DNA of 64,000 nt from Helicostylum pulchrum (lineage: Eukaryota; Mucoromycota; Mucoromycetes; Mucorales; Mucoraceae). The stretch is from positions 62,001-126,000 of the forward strand of contig JAIXMO010000008.1 in assembly GCA_025677825.1 (NCBI GenBank), given 5' to 3'. A program made the translations under genes and the position numbers. The stretch's first letter is position 1; every line of letters starts with the position of its first letter. Below the pieces are notes generated by a model, which saw only the letters and a list, made by a program, of their open reading frames with translations, was not told the origin of the DNA and did not search any database. Positions 1 through 11,788 of this stretch are shown piece by piece.

Positions 1-406
1 GTGTTTCAAGTTAGTACAAACAAAAAATATTAAAAAAAATTAATTGTAATATAATAAACTTACCAACCCACAAATCAGAAGAACCAGTATCGAAATTAAT
101 TTTGAAAGTTTGAGGAGGAGTACCAATTTGGACATCACCGTAGTATTCAATATCATTTCCGTAATCAACGACGGGAACTTTACCAGAACCACCGTCAGTA
201 GTGATGCCACCGGGAATACCCTTAAGAGGGTTGATAAGCTTCTTGTTAAACTTGGCAGAAGCCTTGGAAACGGCAGCCTTAGCATTGGCTTGATAATCAC
301 TGTTCTTTTTCAAAGGAACGGAAAGTTTTTTGCCACCAGGGGCGGCGTCGACTGCAAGAGTCATGACAACAAGTGCGACACAAGATGAGACAAGAGTGAA
401 TTTCAT
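1..406 (-). CDS. Rhizopuspepsin-like secreted aspartic protease, 5' exon only (partial)
   Basis: This is the first exon (406-64) of an A1-family aspartic endopeptidase; the rest lies left of the window. Residues 1-21 form a signal peptide, followed by a Lys/Ala-rich propeptide. The mature part opens with the [12 protein letters not shown] stretch and the first catalytic motif, D-T-G-S-S at about residue 106. The reading frame stops at a GTAAGT donor directly after D-L-W-V, and a TACTAAC branch site is visible at about 10-16, so an intron fills 63-1 and its acceptor is off the window. The family acts outside the cell, maturing by acid cleavage of the propeptide. The length and layout match secreted mucoralean pepsins. 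Identification as an aspartic protease is firm; the exact paralogue is unknown. Confidence 0.9.
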
Positions 407-1649
407 TGGTAAGAAAAAGATTGGAATTGAATTGATTTAAAGATAATAAAAAAAATAATTGAAGAGGTTAACAAAGCTACTATTTATATGAAAAATAAAT
501 TGACGTGTAGCATAGTTGTGTAAAAGAATGTTTGATCTTCCTTTAAGGATCTGTATTTCTTTTTTCATCTAGTATTTCTTATTTAAACTTGTCTTTTAAC
601 CAAATACAGACTTTTCATCTTAAAACATGGTGTAGACACTACAAATGCGAAGGTGTGTATTACCCGTTGCATTAATATTAACGTGCATTTATATTGAGTA
701 CATGCATAAGTAGATAAGTGTCGTGTGTACAACGCGGGAATCGGTCAAACCTGGTATCGACTTAATGCAGTTAATAATACACAAGAACCCAAAATCGTGC
801 ATATGCAATTATAATAATATACAATTTACTGGGTCAAATATTAAAAGTGAAAAAATATGCAAATACAATTAAAATGCCTTTTTTATTTCATTTTCGCTAT
901 TATTGGAAATTTATTCAGTATTTGATATAAAATGATAATCACGCGTAAAGGACATTTGTACTATCAAAGTTACACGACAACGGTATAAAAGAGAGCATGT
1001 GCCCCCCCTAAAATGATCGCATTTTATGGTAGCACATTCTTTGAGTCTATCTCATTGAACAAATTAGTACTTTATGCCCTTTTTAAGGGATTTTTTTTTC
1101 GTACAACGGTTTAGGGAAATAATCTTTTAACTCTTCTTTCCGCTTATATGGCATCTCTTTTTTTTTTCTGGAAAAAAGGAACATACACAGTTATAATATT
1201 CATGTACAACAATATTTTCAGAAATTATAGGTACTTTCCGAGTAATATTTTTCTACAGGTACAGGTAAGTTTTTATTTGAACTTCGAGATACGATCAACA
1301 GATAGTTATCTGGTAGTAACCAAACGAGTGCACGAGCTTTTTCTTATAAAAAAATAAAAAAATAAATGATCTCATTGGCAAAGAAACCTATTGGCTACCG
1401 TAATTATCTCGTAAATCATTTAACCATTTTGTTTTTTATAAGACGAACATACCCGGGTGTGTAGCCAAGTAAATTGAATGTCAGAAAAACTTTCATGTCA
1501 TGGCATAATATTTTAAAGTAAATGCGCGTTTTTTTTTTGGGCTCAATAATCCACAAGTTTATTAATGAAATGAAATACTAGGGATGGGTTATTTACACTA
1601 AAAGAAAAAAAAATTACTGTACTCGATGGCCCTTTTTATACGTATAAAA
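407..1649. other. Intergenic, protease promoter side and IWS1 3' side
   Basis: This 1.2 kb stretch is AT-rich and holds no convincing gene. The part next to 406 should carry the promoter of the protease. A 69-codon open frame near 1148-1357 is low-complexity (Phe/Lys/Ile) and has no family features. Two A/T-rich runs near 1080-1170 are the only notable structure. Confidence 0.6.
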
Positions 1650-3270
1650 TTAGAAAGACATTCCCTTTCCTTCAATAGAAACCTTAGGTGTAGTTCTCTT
1701 GGGACCTGTCTTGATGGAACGCATAGTGTTATTTAATCTCTTAAAGGTATTATCAGGCTAAAAGGAAAAAAAAGGGTATATGTTGGTACTTGATTGATTT
1801 TTGGTTCACAAAATAGATCAACTTACTCTGGCACCTCTACTCTTATCAGCTCTAATTGTACTTTGAGGTACGACATCGTAATCTGCAGCAACGGCCATAG
1901 GAATACGTACATGTAATCTGTTATCGCGTCTATAGATAGTTGTTTTTAGTGGGTGCTACAAAATGATCGATACTATTAGTACAAACCTGTCCTCCTCAGG
2001 CTCTTCCTCGGGACGTCTGTATTTCTTTCTTTGATGAAGCCTATATATTTGTTACAAAAGTATATAAGTTTACTGCCTTTTGGATAAAATAATAAAAATA
2101 ACTTACATATCCTCTTGTCTAAACTCTTGAACAGCATGACGACGTTCCTTATAATTCTCACTACGCTTAATAACCAATCTGCTCCATTTAGCGACTAATT
2201 GATCGGCCTTTCTTTTCATCTTTGGTTCGATACGAGGTGATTTTGTGTAAAAATAAACAATCTTTCCGACACCACTTTCACGTAAATGATCACCAGCAAT
2301 AGGAAGTTTGTCCAAAACATCAAGCATTTCACTTTGAATATCTAAACTAGGTAATGAGCGATCAGGTAAAGGTTCGAGCCATTGACGAATCGAATCTAAT
2401 AAACCGTTGTCAAGAATAGCATCATGCAAATGCTTACTATAATGAAATATATGTAAATTCGTATATATATAAAACAGAATTTCAATTCTCTCACTCACTT
2501 TGTTAAATAAGTTGTCACTTCTCCCAACATCTTCAATTTAGCAACGGCAGCCTTTCTCTCTCCGTTAGAAACAGCATCTTCTTCAGAAGCAATCTTCATA
2601 CGTTCTCTCAAATTAGATAATTCCTCATCCATAGAACTCTCGAGATCTTCACCGTCCTGCTTCTTTCTTTTCTTTTTTCCTCCCTTTAATGCCTTTGCAA
2701 ATTCTCTATCGATTTCATCTCTCAAAGCTATATTTCATTGTCAACAATTATTATTTTTCAATATAAAAAAAAAAATGGCATAATTTTTACCTTGACGGGG
2801 ATCAATAGGCCCTTCATCTTCTTCTTCTTCATTATCTTGAGTAGGAGAACTGTTCTTCATTTCACGAATTTCTCGACGCACTTCCTCTAAACGTGCACTT
2901 TCTTCATCGTCTACGTCGCGAGTTCTCTTTTTAAATGAGGGTAACTTTGAAATAGGTCTTAGTGCATCCTCGTCATCGTGAACTTCTTCTTGCTGTTGTA
3001 ATCGACTGGTATCTTCATTATCAGAGGCTATTTTTCTTTAATTAGAAATCATCAGGGACATTTTTAAATTGCAATAAAAAAGGGGTGGGGGTTTTTTTAT
3101 TATTTACCTTGATCTCCATCAAGATCAGACATCTCTTCCTCTTCTTCACTTGAACCAAACAACTTTTCTTGTCTCTATTAACAGTTAAATTTAAATGAAT
3201 ACTCTTTTACAACAGATAAAAAATCAAGGCAGCTTATTTATTTTACCAATGGGGTTTCTTCGTGGGACAT
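1650..3270 (-). CDS. IWS1: Transcription elongation factor IWS1/Spn1 (8 exons)
   Basis: Exons are 3270-3247, 3174-3108, 3027-2791, 2727-2499, 2436-2107, 2040-1987, 1929-1827 and 1757-1650. They join in phase to a 383-residue protein. The N-terminal half is highly acidic and disordered, as in known IWS1 proteins, which use this part to bind histones and Spt6. Residues of about 170-300 form the TFIIS N-terminal (LW) domain, recognised from L-L-D-S-I-R-Q-W-L-E-P-L-P, L-D-V-L-D-K-L-P-I and G-V-G-K-I-V. The protein ends in a basic R-R-P/K-G-M-S-F type tail. IWS1 is nuclear and works with Spt6 on elongating RNA polymerase II, linking chromatin, mRNA export and splicing. The start is the first ATG at 3270; exon 1 is only eight codons. 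The family call is secure and the small first exon slightly less so. Confidence 0.92.
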
Positions 3271-4057
3271 GTTGGTTTTATTTCACTTTAACAGAGAAAA
3301 GAGTTGAAATGTATGCGAATCCCACTGAATCATCGGAAATCAAAATTGGGTTCTTGACGTCACGGCAAGCTATTCTGAAGCCTCCAAAAAACGTAAACAA
3401 GTCACTATGAGAAGGTGATTTCGCGCAACCATAATGCAGAGAAAACGTCTCACTACAGGCCTAAACTGACCACAATTACATTATAAACGTGGATTCTGTA
3501 TACCATAAATATGATAAAATCAGATAATGACAAAATAAATAGTATTATCAGATAGTACAGAGTCAAACTGCATTACTTGATCTGTCTAGGTTGAATTACT
3601 CTCTTCATATACGGGTAATACGGCCTTTGAGATCAATGCATCTTTTGTAACTGATCTAAGCCACAAAATATAATTCTCTTTATTCAATTAAGTATATCCA
3701 ACCTGAAATAATAATAGTAGTAGCAGTAGTAGCAGCAATAAAAAAAGGCAACGTTCAGAAAGCAACTACTACGAATTCTCCCCGATAAAAAAACCCAGTA
3801 ATACATCCAATACATCCATTACTATTCTCTTAGTATTTTATACAAGCTTGAACTACACGAAGCAATGAGTCTCTAAGCCACCTAAAAATCACTTTTGAAA
3901 AAGGTGATGGTGCAAAAGGGAAAATATACAACAGTGTGAAATCCGCGATGAATTGTTTAAATGATTTTTTTTATGTTTTATAAGGTCTTTATTAGCAAGC
4001 AAAGATATACTGCGAGTAAGAGTTTCGTTTAAAATAAGTAAGATGCTATTGCAACGC
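3271..4057. other. Intergenic between IWS1 and RPP2
   Basis: About 790 bases upstream of IWS1 and downstream of the ribosomal P2 gene. It should hold the IWS1 promoter and the P2 3' UTR. A short irregular TAG/CAG trinucleotide stretch lies at about 3712-3738. A 71-codon open frame at 3195-3410 crosses IWS1 exon 1 on the other strand and is not supported as a gene. Confidence 0.55.
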
Positions 4058-4549
4058 TTAATCGAAGAGACCGAAGCCCATGTCCTGTTTTTAATAAAAA
4101 AAAATTTTTTTTTGCGGTTAATTACCATTATTTTAAAATAACACATAATAAAAAAAAACACTGGTATACTTACATCATCGGACTCCTCCTTCTCCTCAAC
4201 CTTCTCTTCCTCAGCGGGAGCATCAGAAGAGGCAGCAGCGGCACCGGAAGAAGCAGCAGCGGCACCACCGGCAGAGACAGTGGCGAGCTTGGCGGAACCT
4301 TCAGCAATAGCCTACACGCAAAAAGAAAAAATTAGGTTTAGTATTTACTTTTTTTTCGATGAAGGAAAAAAAAAAGTTTTTTATACGTACTTGAGCAGCG
4401 GTCTTTCCTTCGAAAGCCTTGATCAAGGCAGCGACACGAGAAGCGTCAACCTCGACACCAACGGAACCCAAGATGGTCTTGAGGTCCTCAGCAGAGGGGG
4501 AGGTGTTACCACCAGCAACGAGAAGAAGATAAGCGGCGAGATGCTTCAT
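4058..4549 (-). CDS. RPP2: 60S acidic ribosomal protein P2 (3 exons)
   Basis: Exons 4549-4391, 4311-4174 and 4084-4058 give 107 residues. The start M-K-H-L-A-A-Y-L-L-L is the classic P2 N-terminus that forms the P1/P2 dimerisation helices. An alanine-rich hinge, a Glu/Lys block and the invariant C-terminal D-M-G-F-G-L-F-D follow. This tail is what elongation factors, and ribosome-inactivating proteins, contact on the ribosomal stalk. The third exon encodes only the last eight residues, so the whole conserved tail depends on correct splicing of a 27-nt terminal exon. A TTG six bases upstream would extend the frame, but the family start is the ATG at 4549. P1 is a possible alternative, but the N-terminus fits P2. 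Confidence 0.95.
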
Positions 4550-4884
4550 TGTCAAATGTCAATGTTCAAAAAGAGAGGACGAACTAATAGCTTGCGAGAA
4601 AAAAAAACTTATTTATTTTTCGTTGCTACAAATTTTTTTTTCAGATGCTCCCGATGCTATTGGTCGAATATTTTTACGTCATCAGTGACTGTGTTTTTAA
4701 TTTTTTGGAACGGAAGTAAAATGCAAAGTCAGGAACAAGAAAAGAAGACGTTCAAAAGTGATTTGTGTGTGCGTTTTTTTTTATTTTAAGTATAAAATAT
4801 AAATATATGTAATAGAAATACGGTAAATTTTTTGTTTTCGGGTTATTATTGAGGAAAAAAAAAGAGCTGTGTGAGAAAAATATC
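4550..4884. other. P2 promoter and kinase 3' region
   Basis: 335 bases between the start of the P2 gene and the stop of the kinase gene, both on the minus strand. It holds the P2 promoter/5' UTR; several T-rich tracts at 4616-4640 and 4775-4785 lie close to the start, as is usual for fungal ribosomal protein genes. No further gene is seen. Confidence 0.5.
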
Positions 4885-7800
4885 TTACAAGACACATCCA
4901 CTATCTCTTCCTGCATTTAAGAAATCAATTAATTTATGGTACAAGAACTTGTACGCCCAAACATTGCCTCTTAAACGACGAATATCTACAATATAGAGTC
5001 CAGGGAGGTTTTTGAAGCGACATACTTCAACTGCAAAACGAACTTCATCGCCATTATCTATTGACGCATCACCATAAATAGGTTCTAAACCACGAGCGTC
5101 AGTTGCTGCTACTCCACTAGAAGAAGCTGATGATAGAGATTGACTATCAACAGGACTAGGGGCTAATAATGACATTTCTGATGTTGTTGTAATATTAGAG
5201 TCAGTGATAACAAATTGATCATCATTGCTCTTATAAACTTCATCCATGAAATCTTCATCATCGTCATCATCTTCTTCTTGTTCATTCTTATTCTCCTTCT
5301 TCTTGAGCAATTCAGCCGCAATAAATGACTTTGCTTTTCTTCTTGAACATTTCAAGACGAATGGACTTGTACCTACTTCCAGTTTTGCTTCAATACCCAA
5401 GATACGTAAAATACGTTTAATGTCTTTCATGATATCTGCTGGTGGTTGAGACGTTAATGCAGATCTATCAATAGCGCCCTGATGGATTTGAATACGTTCA
5501 TCTATACTGATCTTTATAGCGCCTGGTAAATCACTTTCATTTCCACTAAGAGCTCTATTCTTGCGCCGAGATGATTCGCTTTCTATCACTACTACCGGTT
5601 CTTCGATTTTCTTTTCTAAAGGAGCTGGAGAAACAGAGGGTAAAATAGATATTCTGGGGCGTCTACTAGTGGGTTCTAAAATTGACACGACATTTTTTCT
5701 GCTAATTGTAGATTGTGGGTTATATTTATTGTTTACGGGGACATTAGTATTTGTTTTTGGTGTAACTGCCACTGCAGGAGGAGGATCTGCTTTAGAACTC
5801 TGCTTTCTCGATTTAGTTGTAATTTGTGCTGATGAGTTTAATTTAGCTTTCGGTTGAATAGTATTATGCAAATCTTTTTTAGTTTCTTTTGCTAAAATAG
5901 AATATTTTTTAATAAATAAATAAAAACTTAATTAATGTATTTTGTGTATCACTTACCATGTGATTTTTTCTTTATCCAGTCCATCATCTTTTTGCCGGTT
6001 CTTTTCGGTGGTGGTGCTGCTTCATTATTATTCGTTGTAGAAGACTTATTACTTGTGAGCGCTGGTTGCGCTACAGTACTAGTTAATTCGGAAGAAGATG
6101 GCATCATGTTGCCAGAAGACCATGTATTACGATGACTGGGAGCTTCATAAACATTTCCTGTTTCTTCAAATCGGCTTCTACCAAATGAAATACCAGGTTC
6201 TTTTGTTCCATGCTGACTACTTGTTTGTGAAGAAGTTTCCGAGTGTGGTGGTGGTTGACTTCTATGCTTGCGATAAATACTACGACGAACTGCTGCCATT
6301 GCTTTTCTTCCACCATCTCCCATAGCATTTGAAACAACTGATTTTGTATTGTATTTTCCAGAAGTAGATACTTCAGGTCGAGGAGATGTACCTGCAGATG
6401 ATATAGAGGCAATATCATGTTGATCAGCAGATAAAATAGACGAATTATTATCACTAGGATAATGTTGTTGTTGTTGTTGCTGCTGTTGCTGCTGCTGCTG
6501 TCTCATTATTAAAGAAGAAGAAGTCATCTTTTGAGCTGAATAAATAGGTGGTGTACGTCTTGGTGTATCCTTGAACGATAGGATACTACTGGTGATAGAC
6601 ATGGAATTTTCAGACAATATAGATGCGGCACTCATGCTGCTACCCCTATCTCTTGATTTATACTGTTGGCGAGATATACTAGAAGATGTTTCTTCATCAC
6701 GGAAAGAAAAGGACGAAACTAGAGCTGCTTCATCTGCGGAACCTTCATCTTCGACTTCTTCTTCAATGGTATCACCGACAATGGTAGGCGAGGTAGCCGC
6801 ATGATCGTCAGTTAGGGAAATAGAAGAGGTAGATGTATCAATATGCACCTGAGCAGATCTTGAGCGATAATTAGTAGTAACTGCAGGTTTACTCTTAAGA
6901 ATGTTTTGCTGTTGAGGTGTGCCATTAGGGGACAAGGGTGAGGAAGGGTCGCTCATTGCTGAGGATATACATAGAGAAGGTGTAGATCCACCAATTGTCG
7001 AAGTTTCAGAAGGTGATTGCAGCATACGTACTTTATAATCTTCTTCATTATCATCTTCGTTCGCTGCTAAATGCAAGTCATCCTCGACACGACTTTCATT
7101 CATTTTCTCTGTAGTATGCTGTTGTTCTCCATTGTCATCATCATCTTTGACCATATTGAATATAGAATCTTCATTACGGTTGTTAGTAGCGCTTACAGGA
7201 ATATGCGATGCTCTACCACTGGTAAAAAAGCTAAGAAATTTATCTGTACCACGACGTTGGTTTTTACGAATACTACCAAATGCTGATGCTGTAGGTATTT
7301 TAGTATCTTGGGGATTTAATGGTGACGATAAAGACTTTTCAGGATTATTATCAGTATCTTGAACAATATCTTCTATAAGGATGGCTTCATCTTCTTGTTT
7401 GACTGGTTTTCTGGTAATAAAACTAGGAACCTTTGAATTTCTTGTAGTTATAGTAGGTGTTACAGTGGCATGCACAGTAGGTCGATCTACAGGTGTAGTA
7501 GTAGCAGATGATCTACCAATAGAGAAATGCCTGAATGCACTTATTTTACCATTGGCAGTAGAAGATGGAGATACAGATCTTTCATTACTACTTCTTGGTT
7601 TACTTTCAGTTATAAATCTATCGTTAGCTACAGGAGCGAAACGGTCACGAGAAGCAACGGGAATATGAGTCTTGCGTGATGCAGGTTGATTTTCTCCTGC
7701 TAATTTTTTATCTGTGCTAGATTGAACAGTTGTCGAAACACTATTCGTCAAAACAAGATTAGTGGTGTTTTCTACATTAGTCACTGGGGTCGTCGCTGGG

Positions 7801-9120
7801 GTAGATGCTAATCTTGATGCAGTTAGTGCGTCCATTCTAATTTGAGAAGCATCTTTTCGAAGGAAATCGCGGTGACTATCTAACCAAGGGTGTCTAATAA
7901 TATAATCAAGAGAACATCGTTTAGCTGGGTCAGGTACCAACATTCGTTGAAGTAAATCTCGAGCATCTAATGAAACGTAAGCAGGAAACATGAGATGCGT
8001 AGATAATATGTAACGATAAAGTTGGTTAATGTTATCACTATCAGGGTTTGAAGGATCATCATCAAATGGAAGGAAACCACAAAGCATTGCATATAATATG
8101 ACACCGCAACTCCAAATATCTACGGCAGAGCCAGCATATAAACCAGCATTTACGACTAATTCAGGTGCTGCATAACAAGGTGAACCGCACGTAGTAGCCA
8201 TCAAATCATCTGCAGCCGATGAAAATTGATTTGCAAAACCAAAATCTGTAACTATAATATTTCTATTTTTATCAAGCAGTAAATTTTCCTATTAAAAATC
8301 AATAAGTAAATAAAAAAAAGATAAAGAGTTGGTTATAATTCTTTTTTCTTCTCTTTCTGTATAATTTTTTAAGGAGTATAAACTACTACATACAGCGTTT
8401 TTACTCCTTGTTAAAAAAAAAAAAGTACTTGTATATGATTACTTACTAATTTTAAATCGCGATGAACTATCTTTCGCTTGTGCATATATTGAACACTGCT
8501 TATCAGTTGAGCAAAGAATCGTTTAGCATCTTTTTCTTTTAAGTATCTATGAGCTAAAATGTATTCAAATAATTCGCCACCTAAAAAAAAAAGAGAAGAA
8601 TAAAATATACTGTTTAGTCTAGTTTTTAATCTTATGTCATTTAAAAAGAAACTTGCCTGATGCATATTCTAATATGATACCAATGTATTTCTCGGTTTCT
8701 ACTACGTTGAATAGTTTGACAATATATGGATGATTTAAAGTCTAACTTTATGCTGTTATGATTACACATTTATAATAATTATAATTATTATGTATATTTA
8801 CCTTTAACACGGATATCTCTCTTTCTACTTTATTAATGCGGGTATCTGATCCAGCTCCTTCTTTTTTAATAAGCTTTATAGCCACCTTTATATATTATAA
8901 TTTTTTTTTTTTTTTGGAGGGAAAAAACTATTAGAAAAAAAAATAGCCACCAATTTTTTTATTTTTTTTTTACCTCTTGTCCTGTTTCGCTGTGGATACC
9001 CAATTTAACTTTACCAAATTCACCTTCGCCCAAGGTTTGTAGTAAATTATACGGGCCCAATTTATTTTGTTTTTTTTGTACGGGTCTTTTTGGTGATTTT
9101 GAAGTTAACATGTTGGTCAT
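4885..9120 (-). CDS. AMPK-related Ser/Thr kinase, Kin4/Frk1-like, with C-terminal KA1 domain (6 exons)
   Basis: Exons 9120-8974, 8885-8802, 8741-8657, 8580-8447, 8288-5957 and 5891-4885 encode 1262 residues. The kinase domain (about 22-286) has the glycine loop [25 protein letters not shown] and a T-loop [12 protein letters not shown]. The insert [16 protein letters not shown] is typical of the Kin4/Frk1 group of CAMK-like kinases. A Ser/Thr-rich disordered region of about 900 residues follows, with a glutamine run at about 6469-6505. The last 50 residues (F-A-V-E-V-C-R-F to K-L-I-D-F-L-N-A) are a KA1 membrane-binding domain. Yeast relatives act in spindle-position or polarity control. Intron 3 begins with GC instead of GT (donor at 8656). 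The kinase call is secure; orthology to Kin4 rather than Kin1/Hsl1 is an inference. Confidence 0.9.
6469..6505 (-). repeat. Glutamine-coding trinucleotide run in the kinase gene
   Basis: On the coding (minus) strand this is a mixed CAG/CAA run giving about twelve consecutive glutamines in the disordered middle of the kinase. Such runs vary in length between strains. The interruption of CAG by CAA codons lowers slippage. Confidence 0.9.
8581..8656 (-). other. GC-AG intron in the kinase gene
   Basis: The protein needs A-S-G-G-E-L-F-E across this junction. That is only obtained if exon 3 ends at 8657 and the intron runs 8656-8581 with donor GCAAGT and acceptor TTTTTTTTAG. Every other intron found in the window starts with GT. 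The rest of the donor is a perfect match to the consensus, as expected for functional GC-AG introns. Confidence 0.85.
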
Positions 9121-10018
9121 TGTGTAAATGTTGAAAGTAAAGGCTTTATGTACCTTATTGGCGCTTTTATTTTAAGCAAAAAAAAACAAAAAATGGAAGA
9201 AAAAAAAATAATAATAAAACGAAAAAGGGGAGAGTACAAGTAGAAATTATTATAAAGAACGCTATTATAAGAAAGAAAGAAAGAAGGGCAATCAAAGGGG
9301 ATGATTCACTAACAGACTTTTTATGTGCAAAGAGTCATAAGAGAAAGGAGGTTTAGATTTCGTACTTCCAAGGGCCGATCTCGTAATTCTTAATGATGAT
9401 TCTGCCAATTTTTTTTTTTTACTCTAACATCAAAAAGTATTATGCATCAAGTTAAAAAAAAAGCTCGTTATAGTCATAAAAAAAGTATTCGTACTACCAT
9501 AAAAAATAATAAATATTTAGTTCTAGACAACTGCAAAATAAATAAATAAATGTACACTTACAGCCAGTTATAAATATATGCCCCTACTTCCCTCACTATC
9601 CCACCGTAACCTTTTTGATAATCAATTTCTAGCTTATTATATATGTATTCGCCATAGAATAACGCAGAAATTTCAATATCCTAAAACGTCATATTGCATC
9701 CCGGTACATGTTAGCGAAAGGAATTCATGGAAACATCCAATATGTAGTAAAATGTACATTTAATTTCAAATGAGCGCCTTTTTTTTTGTCTGCTCTTGTC
9801 TTGACGATATAATAAAACCAAGAACAACTCCAAAAAAAAAAGTAAACTAGTCTCCATTGAGACGCTTGAGACGCTTGAGATGTATATATTTATTTATTTA
9901 TAAAACAAAAAAACAAACGCATCGCTTTAAAATTAAAGAATATTAGTATAATATACATGAGAGAGAGAGAGAAAAAAAAGGTTGTTTATTTTATTTTATT
10001 TTATTTATAATTCAAAAA
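9121..10018. other. Intergenic between kinase and GH72 gene
   Basis: About 900 bases upstream of the kinase start and downstream of the GH72 stop. It holds the kinase promoter and the GH72 3' UTR. Simple repeats are a GA run at 9959-9972 and a TTTTA repeat at 9988-10010. No gene is seen; a 61-codon frame at 9578-9763 has no recognisable features. Confidence 0.55.
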
Positions 10019-11788
10019 TCACATAAAAAAGGTGGCAGCAAGGACACATACTACCGACGCCACAAATGCATTTCCGCGACCCGAAATATTCGTAATTTTG
10101 GAAGCACTTGAAGGCAGTGCATCCTCAGTCGGTTTATCGGTAGCTCCTTCCAAATTAGGAGGAATTAAAGCACACGTTTGAATATCAAATCTTTTGGGAG
10201 ACACTTCTTGACCGAACCCATTGTAGCCACACGAAGTAGGTGTCTTTAATTCTTTTGCTTTTAAATTGTAAAGCCAACTGAGCTTATCTCTAGCTGAACA
10301 AAATGAAAACGCACCGTAGATTCCCTTTTCACCATCGCTTACAATTTCTCCACACGAGACTACACCGCACATAGTATCCAATTGATTTCCTAGCGTATTG
10401 TTTCCGGTTTCTCCAATGGCACTAACAACCTTATCGGAAGCAACACACTCCATATTTTGTATCATACACTCACAAGCACCTTCCGAAGGTGTAGGAGGTA
10501 AAGTGGTAGACGCTTTCCAGTTAGTTGTCAAGGGAGGACAATCAGGAGCTGATCTCTCTTCATTATAAGCATCCATTTTGACTCCTTTAGGATTTGATTT
10601 GGAAATTTCGTTTTGCAAGTTTGTATAGTCTGGTAAAATATCTACTTCACCTGAAGGCTGGATTTGTACTAGACCGTATCTATTATTCTCCTGTGTCCAT
10701 TCGTACACAACACCACCTGACCATACATCAGTCATATCAGGTCCATACAGAGCTGATACCTCAGAGAATCCTCTTGGAGTAACTAGATTACAACCATATT
10801 CTGAAAGAAATACAGGTTTACTATAGTTTGCAAATTCTTGTGTACGATCTTTAAAGCCGGATTTTTCAAATGTAGATACACCGCACCATTCATACAAGTT
10901 TACACCAAAGAAATCAGCCTATATTATACACACATACGCCTGTTAGTTACATATGCAGTATGCAACAAGAAATTTTATATACATATATATATATATATAT
11001 ACCTGAGATTCTGTATCACCACAGTTAAAATAGTCTTTAATTGCATCACGGATATATTCATCGTCATTACTTGCATACCCAACAGGAATTTCTCTTGATT
11101 TTGTTTGTTTGATATACGCTTTAATATCACGAAGAGAAGCCTTTACAAAAGCTGAAGCGGGTGTGTTTGTTCGATCATTGGTAACTTCGTTACCGGCAAT
11201 AAACGCAAACAAGTTGTTGTATTTTGAAAAGGCATCAACGGTAGATTTATAAGCAGTGTACAGGCTAACTCCATACTCAGGTGATTTTCGGTTGATAGAG
11301 AAATGAGGTGTTGCAATATCAAGTAAAAGATATATCCCTGCATCTTCAAATGATTTCATGCAAGCATCATGGTTGCGTTTCGGGTCCACCTACAAAGAAA
11401 AAAAAATAGTGTTTAGTGGCAAAAAAAAAAAAAAAAAAAAAAAGGATTAATTTTACTTCGTAAACACGGAGAACATTCGTTCCAAGCTTTGCCATCATGG
11501 GTGCATCCCTGGCACAGGCTTTTGGATCCGCTAAGGGATCCGTTGTGTTGTCTGTTAACTGGCCTCGAGGCTGATAGGCCACACTGTGTATTTGTGGTTA
11601 ATGACAAAAAAAAAAAAAACTTTCCCCTCACCTCCACACTAATTTTTATTAATTATTTACCCTTTAATAAAGAACTGATCTTTGGTTACAGAGTCAAAAA
11701 ACTTTGTTCCCTTAATTACGATATTGTTCAATGCATATGCTGAACTCGTTGCATATGCTAAAAGTAATATAGTTGCTGAAATCTTCAT
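10019..11788 (-). CDS. GPI-anchored beta-1,3-glucanosyltransferase, GH72 with CBM43 (Gas/Gel family, 4 exons)
   Basis: Exons 11788-11661, 11583-11457, 11389-11003 and 10918-10019 give 513 residues. A signal peptide occupies about 1-19. The GH72 domain shows the acid/base glutamate in A-G-N-E-V (about residue 153) and the nucleophile in F-L-S-E-Y-G-C-N (about residue 254), spaced as in yeast Gas1. A cysteine-rich CBM43/X8 module follows (C-E-C-M-I to S-C-G-Y-N-G-F-G-Q). The C-terminus has a serine/glycine stretch and a hydrophobic tail fitting a GPI signal. The enzyme cleaves and re-joins beta-1,3-glucan chains at the wall surface. Intron 1 ends at the AG before T-G-T-G-G-C-C; an earlier AG at about 11641, also followed by TGTGG, would give a wrong protein. 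Intron 3 begins inside a TA repeat. The call is firm. Confidence 0.93.
10980..11003. repeat. TA dinucleotide repeat at the donor of GH72 intron 3
   Basis: An alternating AT run immediately follows the donor G-T of the third GH72 intron, so the U1-binding region is GTATATATA. The repeat is purely intronic. Confidence 0.85.

Noticed and set aside
3195..3410. 71-codon plus-strand frame at the IWS1 start
   Set aside because: Crosses IWS1 exon 1 and its promoter; no protein features.
4280..4789. 169-codon plus-strand frame over the P2 gene
   Set aside because: Antisense to two P2 exons and an intron; low-complexity Phe/Lys-rich ends; P2 explains the sequence.
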